Origin: Antitrichia curtipendula
Lineage: Eukaryota > Streptophyta > Bryopsida > Hypnales > Leucodontaceae
Assembly: GCA_951230915.1 (NCBI GenBank)
Contig: OX579636.1
Coordinates: 34,593,567-34,657,566, forward strand
Direction of reading: 5' to 3'
Length of the DNA: 64,000 nucleotides
Shown: positions 42,700-54,450 of the stretch, piece after piece
Numbering within the stretch: the stretch's first letter is position 1
Layout: every line of letters starts with the position of its first letter
Position numbers and translations under genes: made by a program
Notes under the pieces: model-generated
What the model was told of the DNA's origin: nothing
Databases searched by the model: none
Seen by the model: only the letters and a program-made list of their open reading frames with translations

Positions 42700-43040
42700 A
42701 TTCCCCTTGAGGCCAATTGCACAAAATATGATTGATCTTATTTGTTGAAAAAAACAATATTTTGTAAAAGAAAAGTTTTTTTAAAATTGAAATCTAACAT
42801 TGGCCCCAAGGCCATGAATTGACCTCCCTTTTTTGGTGCACCCAATTCAACAAGCTTAGGCCATTCAAATCATGTCATTTTTTCAATAGAAATTGACTCA
42901 TTCCACCAAATTGACCTAACTTCTATGTTTAAAGGGTTTGGGACTGATTTTAACCTCTTGTCCAATCACAAGTGAGGATTTGGGACCTTTAACACAACAA
43001 ATTGACCCAGCTTCTAGGAGTAATAAAGCGACCCTTTTCT
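42700..43040. repeat. dispersed repeat, copy 1 of 2
   Basis: It matches 51250-51600 along its length, with landmarks GAAATCTAACATTGG, TTTTTGGTGCA, CAATTCAACAAGCT and GGGACTGATTTT. It has no coding capacity. Confidence 0.75.
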
Positions 43041-43548
43041 ATAACAAGTCTTACTAGCACCAAAGAGTATTATAAAGCATTACTTTTCGGGGTGAAAGTG
43101 TTTCATTCTTTGTGATTGCATCTGTTTGAGTAAACATCTTCACTAAGCTTGAATAAAAGGGGCCAACAAAATCATCCTCCAGAGCAATGCCCCCAGGCTC
43201 TCCGCCGTTTGCTTGGGTTCACTCTTGGAATAATAAACTCCAGGCTTAAAAACAAATTAAAAAAAATGGACAGCAAAAAGTCACCAATTCCTCTGCAAAT
43301 TTCGAGGAAATAATGTCAGAGAAAGAACTAAGAACCCACCTCTCTTAAAATGCTTCACCGTCCATAGCTGGCACTGACATAATCCAGGTCATCAGGTCCA
43401 CTTCAGAAAAGTCATAGACCCTAAAACCCTTCAAAAACAAGGAAAAAATAAGCTGTGTTTTTCCTGAAGAATATATCCAAGGAGAGACAAGTTTGGTCAT
43501 AACATTCAAGAGCCTTCAGAGAGGCTGCCTTTGCCTCTCTAAAGTCTT

Positions 43549-43659
43549 CATCCACGAAATGCATCCACGAAATGCATCCACGAAATGCATCCACGAAATG
43601 CATCCACGAAATGCATCCACGAAATGCATCCACGAAATGCATCCACGAAATGCATCCAC
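43549..43659. repeat. 13-bp minisatellite, 8.5 copies
   Basis: Eight perfect copies of CATCCACGAAATG followed by CATCCAC. The 13-bp period shifts frame each time, so ORFs through it show a 13-residue periodic peptide on both strands; these are not evidence of a gene. Confidence 0.97.
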
Positions 43660-43735
43660 TTATTATTAATGTAAGCTTCAGGACCGAGACAATGGCAGTA
43701 CATTTATGGTGCAATCTATTTTTTTGGCTAATTCC

Positions 43736-44587
43736 AGGACAAAATATACAAACAAATAATTATAGAGATAAATGGTCTGTCAAAATCCAAAGAATTTTTT
43801 AAGTACTATACCAATGAAACCTCACCATTTATCATCAATAATTTACTTTAAGATTTTGTGAGAAAGAGAAGCTCTTTATGTACACTTGGGGTGGTAGGAG
43901 ATAGAACAACCCATGTGGGATATGTAATTTAGAGTTTGTAATTTCTCAACCGCTCATAGTTAAGTCTAAAGTAGGAATTGTGTTAAAATTATAATTTCAG
44001 ACCTCATTTAGGCATAGTGGAATACTTTTTTCAAAAGAATTTGAACTAAAAGAAGTTGTGGAATCAAGCTAAGTTTCATCTCCAAAAATCCGTTTTAGAT
44101 TTAGATCTTCCACTCAAAAGTTATGGACAAACTTCAGAGAGGATGTATGAAAATGTCAAAAAAGAATCCTTTCAAACCCCTCTATGAAATTTGTCTATAA
44201 CTTTTGAGTGGAAGATTAAAATCTCAAACGGATTTTTGTAGATGAAATTTAACTTGATTCTACAACTTATTTTAGTTCAAAGTATTTTGGAAAAAGTTAT
44301 TTTACTATGCCTAAATGAGGTCTGAAATTATAATTTTAACACAATTCCTACTTTAGACTTAACTATGAGCGGTTGAGAAATTACAAACTGTAAATTACAT
44401 ATCCCACATGGGTTGTTCTATCTCCTACCACCCCAAGTGTACATAAAGAGCTTTCTCTTTCCTACGAAAATTTAAAATAAGTTGTTGATGGCATGTGGTA
44501 AGATTTCATTGGTATAATACTCAAAATATTCTTTGGATTTTGACATACCATCTCTCTGTATAATTATTTGTTTGTATATTTTGTTCT
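43736..44587. repeat. long near-perfect inverted repeat (hairpin), arms about 420 bp, loop under 10 bp
   Basis: Positions 43736-44157 are the inverse of 44165-44587. In the stretch 43901-44020 against its partner near 44310-44425 I count two or three mismatches in about 120 bp; identity falls towards the outer ends. The fold point is an A-run at about 44158-44164. No transposon ends were recognised. A transcript would form a long double-stranded RNA stem. Confidence 0.92.
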
Positions 44588-44810
44588 ACCTCCTACCACC
44601 CCAGTAACTCGATTGTGCAGTCATGACCTTGGCACTGAGCAGAAATCTGACATTATTGACGCGTGGCTTATTAGCTAATGTCGGGTGTGGAATATTCCAC
44701 ATCATTCCGTCAGAGGGAAGGCAGCTACTCTCACAGCTCTTGAATGTTATGGTCTCAAGGCTGTGTGTGATATATTAAGGGAAAGCCAATTGAAATTGAT
44801 CTTTGTAAAT

Positions 44811-44973
44811 AAGGAAAACTACCCCATTCCAAATCAAATGGGAGCAAGACCATTGTGGGTTGAATTTTTGTTACTTAATGATGTACATTCAAGTTGTGAA
44901 ATGTACACCATTAACATGATTTGGCCCACAATGGGCTTGCTCCCGTTTGGTTCAGAATGGGGTAGTTCACCTT
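44811..44973. mobile_element. 163-bp hairpin MITE with AAGG..CTACCCC ends
   Basis: The left end AAGGAAAACTACCCCATTCC is inverse to the right end GGGGTAGTTCACCTT. The inversion continues inwards through GGGAGCAAG/CTTGCTCCC, and the centre is also self-complementary (GTACATTC and GAAATGTAC). A relative is at 50770-50909. Confidence 0.82.
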
Positions 44974-45189
44974 AGTACTTGCAATTTTGATATTGCCAAA
45001 CCAATATTTCATTGTATTGGCATGGTTATGGACATTGAAAATTGCAGCATTCATGTACAATAAGCTCTGAAAACTAGGACTGGAATAGATTTATGTTGTA
45101 GGCTACACACCTTGAAAAATGTAAAAGTAGCAAACAAAACTCCATCAATTGAACCCCCCAAAATCATCCTTTTGGGTACCATTTAAATC

Positions 45190-45345
45190 ATTTGCTTAAT
45201 AAAACCCAAGGGCATTCATTCAAGAGCACTCATTCAAGGCCAAGCTATTGTTCAAGACCTCCCCTTTTCATACCAAATTCTAAGGATGAACATTTGCACT
45301 TCTACCCCGCTTAGAAGGATTCTCTATTGTCATTCATCGGACACT
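45190..45345. repeat. dispersed repeat matching 50590-50740
   Basis: Shared order of CAAG, GACCT, CCTTTTCATAC/CCTTTCCATAC, GGATGAA, TTGCACTT and ATTCATC. Diverged; no coding capacity. Confidence 0.5.
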
Positions 45346-45879
45346 TTGTGTGCACGACGTTCTTCTAGGATTAAAGAGAGGGACTTCAAAGCTTGGAGCT
45401 TGTGATCAATGCGGGCAACCATGGAATGATTGATTTATGTGCAAATGTGCAACTTCAAACTAAATGACCAATGCCAAGACCATCAGCACCCTTGATGTTA
45501 ACCCTTAAATGCTCCGACGTCCATATTGTAGAGGATGAATAGAGGGCTTGCAGGCACTGTTTTGTCCAACAAACTTCTCATTCATCCAATGTAATACTTA
45601 AATGTTGAAAAAGAAAACCTTCCTTAATTACCAATTTCATGAAATTGCAGTAAATAATATTTATGTACAAAAATATAAACAAAAATGTGCCAAAATTTGA
45701 AAAAGGATTGACATATTTTAGGATTAAAGAAACATGTTGAAATAACTATGTATACTTCCCTTGTATCAATGGAAATTGTCCATGTGTTTCAAGAATTTAA
45801 AAAAAAAATGTTAAAGTAATTGTTTCAGGTACTTGGATAACAGGGGGTTCTTGAGCCACTATGTACCAAAAAAAGATGC

Positions 45880-46322
45880 GAACATCCTTTTTTGTTCAAT
45901 TAACATACACACTCCTTTTGTAAAAAATCCAGAGCTGTTGATTTTTTATAAAAAAAATTGCCCCCCTCTTGATCACCGTTGATCCAATTTAATACAAAAT
46001 ACGAATATAAATATAAATACAAGTACGGATATAACTATCAGAACTCAAGTATGAATACAAATATGCATACAAAATACAAATACAAATACAAAATACAATA
46101 GATGGATACGGATGCAAATACATATATGAATTCAGGGATACGATACGGATTCAGGGATACGGATTCAGCAATATATCCCATATGGTTTGTATCTGAGGAC
46201 TCCCCTAAAAATTACAAATAGGGGCAGAGGATAGTTTTTTTTAAATCAACAATTGTTATTCATATCAAAAACAAACAAATTAATGCAAATGTTAATACAA
46301 TGTGACAATGCACTGAAAAGAG
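45880..46322. mobile_element. ATAC-rich element, direct copy, abutting the next
   Basis: Its centre (45990-46170) is a degenerate run of ATACAA/ATACGG hexamers. The 3' end AATGCACTGAAAAGAG meets the 5' end of the next copy at 46322/46323, making a 14-bp-arm palindrome across the junction. Confidence 0.55.
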
Positions 46323-46833
46323 CCTCTTTTCAGTGCATTAGTTCCTCCCCCCTTTCTCAAAAAAATCACAGACCGTTGATTTAAAAAAACAGAAAATGTT
46401 TCCCCTCCAAGATGCCGTTGATTTCTCAAAAAATCACAAGCCCTTGATCTTTGTGAGATTCAATCCAAGCCGTCCAAATATGAATCCAAAATACAATACT
46501 TAATATGGATGGTATAAATACAGAATGGATACGGATACAAGATACAACTTCAATATACTGTATGGGACATAAGATACGGTTAAAATACGAAATACGAAAT
46601 ACACGATATGTCCCATATCAATTGTCACCCCACCCCCACCTGGAAACTACAAAGAGGAGAAGGGATTCTTTAATTTTTTTAATTTTAATTTAATTTAAAA
46701 TAAACTTATTAATTTAAATACAAAGAAGGGAGGAGGATATAATTTTTTTTATTAATTTAAATACAAAGGGGGGAGGTATGTGTTTTAGTACATTGTGACA
46801 TAGCTTGTCACAATGCAATGCACTGAAAAGTGG
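46323..46833. mobile_element. ATAC-rich element, direct copy 2
   Basis: Ends CCTCTTTTCAGTGCATT and AATGCACTGAAAAGTGG are inverse. The hexamer run lies at about 46480-46620. It is the inverse of 31539-32052 in block order. Confidence 0.68.
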
Positions 46834-47283
46834 TCGTACCAGCCAGCCAGCACAACAATGTGACTATGTACCCAGAAGATGCAAGCAGTGCATCTTTTGG
46901 GTATTACTTATTATACTGATTACTGCAACATAATTCGCTCAGAAGCAACAAAATGAGATTTAAAGCAATATTTGGTGAGAGATTCCCCTTTCAGGATGAA
47001 TTATTGCTGAAATGCTAAAAAAGCCCCGGAATATTATCACTCTTTTTGGATCAGTAAACACTATTTAAGTAGTTTGACAATTTAGTGAATAAATGATTTT
47101 GTACTCATATTTTGGATGGTTCATCCATGCATATGGACAGAAACAGCTTCATCACTTCTGTGAAGATTGTTTTCCACAAGGCTTAAGATAAAATTAAATT
47201 TATTAAAAAAAACTTGTTTCGATCACTACAAAATTTAACTGCAACCATATTGAAGGAGATCAAATAAGAATGGATGCACTTAA

Positions 47284-47368
47284 TTCCTAAAGAATCAAAG
47301 GCCTATTTTTTTGCCAACCCCCCTCCTCAAAATTGCCATTTCTCTTGAAAAGAGTAAAAAAATTTGAA

Positions 47369-47399
<31 letters not shown>

Positions 47400-48170
47400 T
47401 TTTAATTTTTTTAATTTTTTAATTTTTTAATTTATTTTATTATTATTTTTTAATTTTTATTTTTTTTGCACATCTAATTGTAGGATTTTACACCTAATTA
47501 GTATGAGAATCTGTGGAATACATTTCAAAAAATTTGACCACACAGATTTCAAGATATTTGTGTTGAATATGATAAAAACAATTTTTTTTACACATTGCGG
47601 GACTAGATTATTTGAGTTTGCACCTTCTGAACTAAATTTTTTTGCGGTATGGAGTTTTGAGGTTTGAATCTTTTTGGTGGGAATTGGATTGAGAGTCTAG
47701 GAAAAAAGAAATAAACAAAAAATTCATTTTCATTCTTAAAAAATTTATTAAGTAGAAATAGATTAGAGATAGATGGAAATCTAAAGTACTAATATCTCAA
47801 AGATGGAATTAAAATGCACGAATTCCAATAGTGAGATTGTTCTAGCAAACAAAAGGAACTATGTATATTTAAGATACATAAATTAAATTGCATTGAATAA
47901 TGAATCCTGTAAGTTATTTTTTCAAGAAGATGTTTAGATTGCTTGAAAAACAAGATTGTCCATAACTTTCACATCATTCATCCAAGTGAAATGAATCAAA
48001 AAATTTCATGTAGACAAAAATATAATCTATGAGAATTTTATTTTATTTATATAAATAACCAAATTTTCTATCTTCAAATTTTTTTTTAAGAAAATCATGA
48101 CAAAAATTGAGACCATAGGTACTTGCTTGAAATTCAATTTGTCTCCACAGAAAAAATGGTCTTCTAGGGG
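47284..48170. mobile_element. TTAA element copy E, 887 bp
   Basis: TTAA at 47280-47283 precedes TTCCTAAAG; the right end is GGTCTTCTAGGGG before TTGA. The interior matches copy F (63346 on), for example GCGGGACTAGATTATTTGA and GAGAGTCTAGGAAAAAA. It includes an AT low-complexity tract at 47370-47470. Confidence 0.7.
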
Positions 48171-48276
48171 TTGATCCACTTTTTATGTCATTTTTATTAT
48201 ATCAAAGCAATTCAATCACCAAAATTATGACATTCAATTGCACAAAGCTTTCAAAACTAGGATTTGGAGAGATCAA

Positions 48277-49224
48277 TCCCTAAAGTTCCTTGAATATGTT
48301 TTCACCAAAAACGCTCCAACACTGCCATTTCTAGTACAAGTACAAAATTTTAGAAGAAAAAATTAGACATATGTAATTGTAGGATCTTGTATTATGCTAG
48401 TTTGAAAAGATCTGCACAAAATTTTAGAATCTTCCACCTTGTAGATTGCAAGATATTAGTGTTTGACGTGACAAAAATCATTTTTTGAGTTGTGCAAAAA
48501 AACAGGCAGTTACATTGTACAAGGTCACATTTGTATTAAAAAATGTCCAAAATGGTGTTGCTTCTTTGGATTCATTCTTCAAGGCATGTTGGCTACATGC
48601 TTGAAAATTTTCAGATCATTTTGGAATTGTACAGCATATAGGAAAAAAATAAAAAATAGAGAATGAATCAAAATATTAAATTGTTAAGAATTTAGTTATG
48701 AAATTGGAAAATGCCAATCGCAATGGCTATAATGTGGTAATAAACAATGTACATTCTATGATTTTATTTCTTTCAGGAAGTATTGAAGTTTAGTTAAATA
48801 AAAGACTTCAAAGTTTATTTTAGAATAGAGATTTTATAACTGCTTGCAATCTAAAATTCCTCATAACTTTCATCTCATTAATAAAAATGGAGTGATTCAA
48901 AGCATTCCGTGTGTATATAAATCTAAAAAAATAATTTCAAATGTCAAATAACTTTCATCTCATTAATCAAAAAAGAAGGATCTGAAAAAAGTGATTTTTT
49001 CTAATCTGCTTGGACTACCCAACTAGGGAAAAAAACTACATACTCAATAATAACTTTTTAACCACGTAGTCAAAAGTTATGAAATTTGTTGGGCCTTAAA
49101 GCTACTACTATACTTAGGCACATGTTGTGTGAAAATCTCAATGAAAAAAATAAAAATTCCATTTCTTATTGAGCTACCCAAAGTCACTATGTTGCCAAAA
49201 AAACGCAACTTGGTCCTTCAGAGG
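48277..49224. mobile_element. TTAA element copy C, 948 bp
   Basis: The right end GGTCCTTCAGAGG is followed by TTAA (49225-49228); the left end CCCTAAAG is preceded by TCAA. It is the same subfamily as B and D. Confidence 0.72.
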
Positions 49225-49245
49225 TTAATTTGCATTTTGGGGCAC

Positions 49246-49793
49246 CACCTTGAAAAAAAGGGCTAGGGAGGATTGACCCATGTATTGTCCCATCAAAGGA
49301 TAAATGCAAAAATTGCCCCCTATTTTGTGCTACTTAAATTTTGTATTTCTTCACACTTCCTAGTTAACTTGGGGCCCCTAATTGCAAATATGAATTCAAA
49401 ATTTGTAAATTTTATCATCTACGACAAATAAAAAAATTCCAGTGTTTTCTGCAGGGGTAAAAGTATAGTGGGAGGCCCCCTCCCGAAGGCCTCCCGGGCT
49501 GTGAGGGCCCTGCCACGAAGGCGAGGGCGGGAGCCCGAGCTTGAGTGGCGGGGCTCTCACAGCCCGGGAGGCCTGAGGGAGGGGGCCCTCCCACTGCGTT
49601 AAGCACGTGGGAGTGCCTCGGTAATAGTGCCTGGCACTATTATCGCGCCTTGCTGCTGTAATAGTGCCGGGCACTATTACCAGGGCGTTATGCCTCATAA
49701 TGAGGTGAGTTTTCTTAAGGCCCTTGCCTCCAGAGTGCTTAACGACAGGGCAATATATGGGTCAATCCTCCCTGCCCCTTGAAAAGCGCCACA
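49246..49793. mobile_element. GC-rich palindromic element, about 550 bp
   Basis: Outer inverse arms: 49257-49291 (AGGGAGGATTGACCCAT) and 49748-49781. Inside is a strongly GC-rich hairpin, 49468-49510 pairing with 49551-49594 through AGGCCTCCCGGGCTGTGAG. Two 21-bp palindromes follow at 49622-49642 and 49659-49679 (TAATAGTGCC, one base, GGCACTATTA), then CCTCATAATGAGG at 49693-49705. It contrasts sharply with the AT-rich surroundings. No gene. Confidence 0.82.
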
Positions 49794-50004
49794 ATCCTGA
49801 ATTTCTGTCACTTTAGTGGGAAATTGACGTTTTCTATGGCGGACAAGCTCTGTCAAGATCATAGATGTGGTGTAAACATCTGCTTTCCCAAAGCAACTCA
49901 ACATTCAAGATGCTATAAAAGTAGAAGACGTGGTTTGGAAGGAATCCTTTTTCACCCAGCTTGCTGTTATTGAGTATGACCTTGTTGGTTATATACAATC
50001 CCAT

Positions 50005-50417
50005 GTAAGGTAGTATGCTCTAAAAGCGACCATTTAGGGGCCGGTCCTCCTTTTCCATAGGTTTTTGTGGACAAAATCTTTTTAAATCATTTTCCAGAGA
50101 AAGAAAAATAGTGTGGCACCTAACACAACTGGTTTTGTATTTTTCAAGCATTTTTGAATTACTTATGAATTTTCAAAGATTCGGGGCATAGGCACCTATT
50201 TGTGAACATAGGTCTTCCAAAATCTGTCCACTTGCTACTTGTAAAGAGATGTGCAAAAATTAAAGACAATGATTGGCTCTTGCAATAGAAAACCAATTTT
50301 TCCTCGATGCAATCAATTGCTAAATTGGTCCATTTAAAGATCACCCCATCTCCATTCTCCACCTAAAAATAGGGGCGGTTTGAAGAAGATCGGCGCTTTT
50401 AGAGCATACTACCTTAC
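50005..50417. mobile_element. 413-bp MITE with GTAAGGTAGTATGCTC ends, copy 2
   Basis: Perfectly inverse ends (GTAAGGTAGTATGCTCTAAA; AGAGCATACTACCTTAC). It matches 17421-17836 end to end in the same orientation. Confidence 0.88.
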
Positions 50418-50769
50418 AAGATTATTTTGTTGCCCACTTTCAGCTCATACCTAATTCATCAATCAATGTTTTGTGTATTGCAATTGCTTGTTGTTGTTGT
50501 CATCTATTGTTGCTCATTATTGGTATTAACCTTTAAATGACGGGCCGGTCACCATGGAAATCATCTATTTTGGTACCCTGTGAATTGTTAGCTTAAAAAA
50601 AATGCAAAAGCGCTCAGTGGAAGTCAAGTTACTCTGGAAGACCTTTCCTTTCCATACAAAATTTGGAGGATGAAAAGTTGCACTTATGTCCTACATAGAG
50701 AGATTCTTTGTCATTCATCAGCTGGAAAACGTCCTCTGTAACGTTTATGGGTTAATTGTGCACTGGACC

Positions 50770-50909
50770 TAAGGTAAGTGGGTAAAAATTATCATGGGCA
50801 AAAATTATATTAGTGGTGTACGTTCAAATTCCCAAATGTACACTACTACTATAATTTTGCTTGCTATAGGCTTGCTCACATTTTGCCTACAATGGGCTCT
50901 CTTACCTTA
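50770..50909. mobile_element. 140-bp hairpin MITE with TAAGGTAAG ends
   Basis: TAAGGTAAGTGGG at the left is roughly inverse to the right end CTCTTACCTTA; the centre (GTGTAC..GTACAC) pairs. It is related to 44811-44973. Confidence 0.7.
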
Positions 50910-51249
50910 TGTAGCCACGGGGTGAGTGTTTGAAATTGTTGAGACCAAGATAAGTGACCCCACCTGTCACACAATTTTCTGATGTGCCCCCTTGAGGTGA
51001 GAGAAAGCAACACCAATTGAAAATTTTATTTTTCCATCAAGTGTGAATTTGCTATGACTTTTTGGAAGTATGGTGCCCTAGAGTTGATAATGCCACTAGT
51101 TCACCCCCAAAACAACTCAAAGTGTACATCTATAAAGATCATCTTGCATGGACATAATGGGGCTTTCTTTAGATATAAGTTGCAACAAACAAGACCAAGG
51201 ATCTACTTGAACTCCTAAAGTAAGGGATGCTTTACACCTAGTGGCTGAG

Positions 51250-51600
51250 ATAATTCCCGTTAAGGTTGATTGCACAACATCCAATAGATCTGATTCATTG
51301 AAAGAAATAATATTTTTACAAAAAAGTTTTTTTTAATTGAAATCTAACATTGGGAACTAGGCTAAGAATTGGCCTCCCGTTTTTGGTGCAACCAATTCAA
51401 CAAGCTCGGGCCTTATAAGATTATGTTTTTTTTGAATAAAGTCTCATTCCATCAAATTGGCCTAGCCTCTAGGTGTAAAGGGATTGGGACTGATTTTTTA
51501 ACCTTTTGCCAAATCACAATTCACAAATGAGGATTTATGGCCTCTGGCACAATAAATTGGCTTGGCTTCTAGGTGTAAAGCGGCCCTAAGGACTAGATGA
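51250..51600. repeat. dispersed repeat, copy 2 of 2
   Basis: Collinear with 42700-43040. Confidence 0.75.
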
Positions 51601-53932
51601 TGAATAGGTTGTAGTTGAAGTTTGATTTAGACTTAGGCCAAGGTCCATGACATTCTCTATGTATGAGGAGTCCGCTCGACATTCTGCATAACCAAAGTAG
51701 ATAATGATTTTATGGTTTTGAAGAACCATTTTTTCCCCCTACTATCTTCTTTTAAGTAGGTCATGCAATATTTGGAGGGAATCCTATTGCTTTAAATATC
51801 ACAATCATGTCTTGTCTATTTAATTTGTATCTTGTTATATCATCATATGTACATAATTAGATTTGAAAAAAAATAGATATGCTCCTCTAGGGTACTATTC
51901 ACTCAAGTGAGTTAATATCAAGACCAAACAAAGTATTATTGTTCATTTTTAAAGCCCTGTTTGCATAGACACATCCAACAAGACGTGGTACTACTTAATT
52001 CAAGTGGACCTTCGCTAATGTTTGTGTCATTGATGTCAATGCAATCCATCCATTAAGGTAATTGCACTTCATGAGTGTCATTTTCTTTCTTCATTATCTA
52101 CATTTAAGCCTTAACCTTGGCCTTAACTAATGGGTCATTTGCAAGATTCACTCATACTATTTCATGTATTTTTCTATTTTTCAAAATTTAGGATACTATC
52201 AATACTATTATTACATTTGAATATTATTTTTTGGTTACGTCAAAAAATCTAGACTGCTCATTTGTTCCTTGATTTTTGTGATTTAGGCATGTGTCTCTTT
52301 TCCATTTTTCCACATAAGCAAATGAAATTTTCTTTTCATCTTTTTTCTTTTCTAAGTTGTCTCTATTGGTTTCCTCTAAGCACTTTAAAGTATTTAGAAT
52401 TGTACTCCAATACTATTGCGACAAAAAGGTTGTAATTTTCATAGAAAAATCTTGTCTCAATTGAATTTAAAAAAAATTGGGGCTATAGTTACGAAAGATA
52501 TGTAATAAAGAAAAATCAAATTTTCAATCATTCATGAACCACTAAAATTCTTAGATTTTAGACCTCATCAAATTAGAGCCTAAAGCATTTGTGAAGCTAT
52601 TTTCTGAAACCCTTTTATAAGAAATGATGAAAGAGTCTTGAGATGAGTCCATAAAGGTTTGAAGTTGTAAATAGTAAAAAAAAAGGACTCAAAATCATTG
52701 AAAAACATTCCAATGCCAAGTGTGGCAGATTTTAGGGAGTACTCTTCCACAATCATTAAATTAATGAAACTAATTGAAAAAATATGGTAAAACTACATTC
52801 TCCTTGTGCAACCTCAATAAAAATTTCATAGCAATATGAGTAGAATTCTAGAAGTTATATACATAAACCCAATTGATCTACAATGTACAACACAAAATAA
52901 TACAAATATTTTTTGTTTTAGCCCTAATGGTCACCTACAATCATCCAAACCACAACAAGTTTGAACGAGCAATGAATGGAAGTTGGAGCGTTTTGAGTTT
53001 CCAAGATGTCCATCAAGGGGATTCATATGGCATGTATAGATCTCCAATGTTTTCAACTTTGAAAATTCACAATATTTTATACAAAATAATATCAAAATAT
53101 TACAAAATACTAATTAAGTATTAAAAACTTATGAAAAGTTTAGGAGGGTGGATTTTTCTTGAGGTCACTACTAAAATTGGAATTTGACCACAAAAAATCA
53201 CAAACCAACAAAAGCGACTTTTTTTGGTGCTTATCCTTTTAAAGTAGAAGTCCATGAAATGACCATTACTAGCTGATTTACAAATTTGAGGTAGTTCAAC
53301 TTTTTGAAATATCTTTTAGCAAATGTTTCTTAAACGATTAATGAAATTAGCATCTAACACAAGTCATTTCATAATTTTTGAACTTTTATAGAATTAATTA
53401 AAAATCTTGAAGTTGGAATTACATAAAACTCTAATTTCTAAGAGAGCCGGCATCCATTGGGTGGAATATGAATGTTTTCAAGAACTAATTGTGGGAATTA
53501 CAAGAAATGAATGACATCCATCGATGTTTGTTGAAAGAATAATTTTTGTCTATTCTTTAATGATGTGACTAATGCCTGGACTAATGTGGTCACCTGTTCC
53601 TTCATGATTATTGTGCAAGGTTTTGAATGGGTTCATATAAGGATGGAATAAAAAATAAAACTTACAAAAATGAAGGTTTGATGTCTAGATTCTTTTTATA
53701 GCATATTTTTATTTTGCAAAAAATAAAATAAAATAAAATTCAACCACCTTCCTACAAAGCCCCACCCCTTTTATAACATTCTTAACTAATGAGCTCAAGC
53801 TCCATTTTTATACTCTCACTTACTTGTGTTACAGTGAAAATTACTATTTCTCATTGGCTCAAAAAGAAACCATAGCCTTCCTTCAAGATTTTTGATAGTA
53901 AAGCAAAAACAAGGGTCTACTTTGGAGTTCAA
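51601..53932. other. AT-rich intergenic DNA
   Basis: No gene, RNA or clear element seen. Confidence 0.4.
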
Positions 53933-54450
53933 GAATGTTATGTTCTAATTCACAAATTTAGTTGCTTGCGTTGGCTTCTCAGAACTCAGATGATCAAACT
54001 CTTCATCTAAGTCAACTCCTAATTTTTCGTCTCTTTTTCTCTCTCCACTAGTCCATTGACAAATGAAATTTGTACATTGAAGAAAACAATATGTACCTTT
54101 GTGATAGAAACTGCTCTTCAAACAATGTTGCTTTACAACTTCTATTCCTCGAACAAAATATGATTTTCTATAGGTACTCCTACCTTCGAGTTGAAGAATG
54201 TTATTTTATAAGTTCACTGGGACAATTGCTTATGTTGACTTCTCATAGTCAATCGTATACACTTCGGTGAACAAACTCTTCCGATCTATGTCAACCCCAC
54301 ATTTTCGCTCTCTCTCTTTCTCTCTTCACTGGTACATTTGACGATATGCAATTGGTACATTCAAGAAAGCAACATGTACTTCTGTGGTAGAGCCCTCCCT
54401 TCAAACCCGGTCGCTTTATGAACGAGGTCGCTTTATGGACTTCTCTTCCT
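53933..54450. repeat. diverged direct duplication of about 250 bp
   Basis: The units 53933-54152 and 54195-54450 share GAATGTTAT, CTTCTCA, CAAACTCTTC, TGTCAACC-like, CTCTTTCTCTC, GGTACATT-like, AAGAAA-CAACATGTAC and TTCAAAC landmarks in order. Confidence 0.7.

Noticed and set aside
43549..43659. CRISPR-like array or repeat protein
   Set aside because: The 13-bp units are contiguous with no spacers, and the periodic peptide arises from translating a minisatellite.
49468..49594. rRNA/tRNA gene or transcription terminator in the GC-rich hairpin
   Set aside because: No tRNA cloverleaf, A/B boxes or rRNA core sequence could be found; the structure is a plain inverted repeat inside a larger element.
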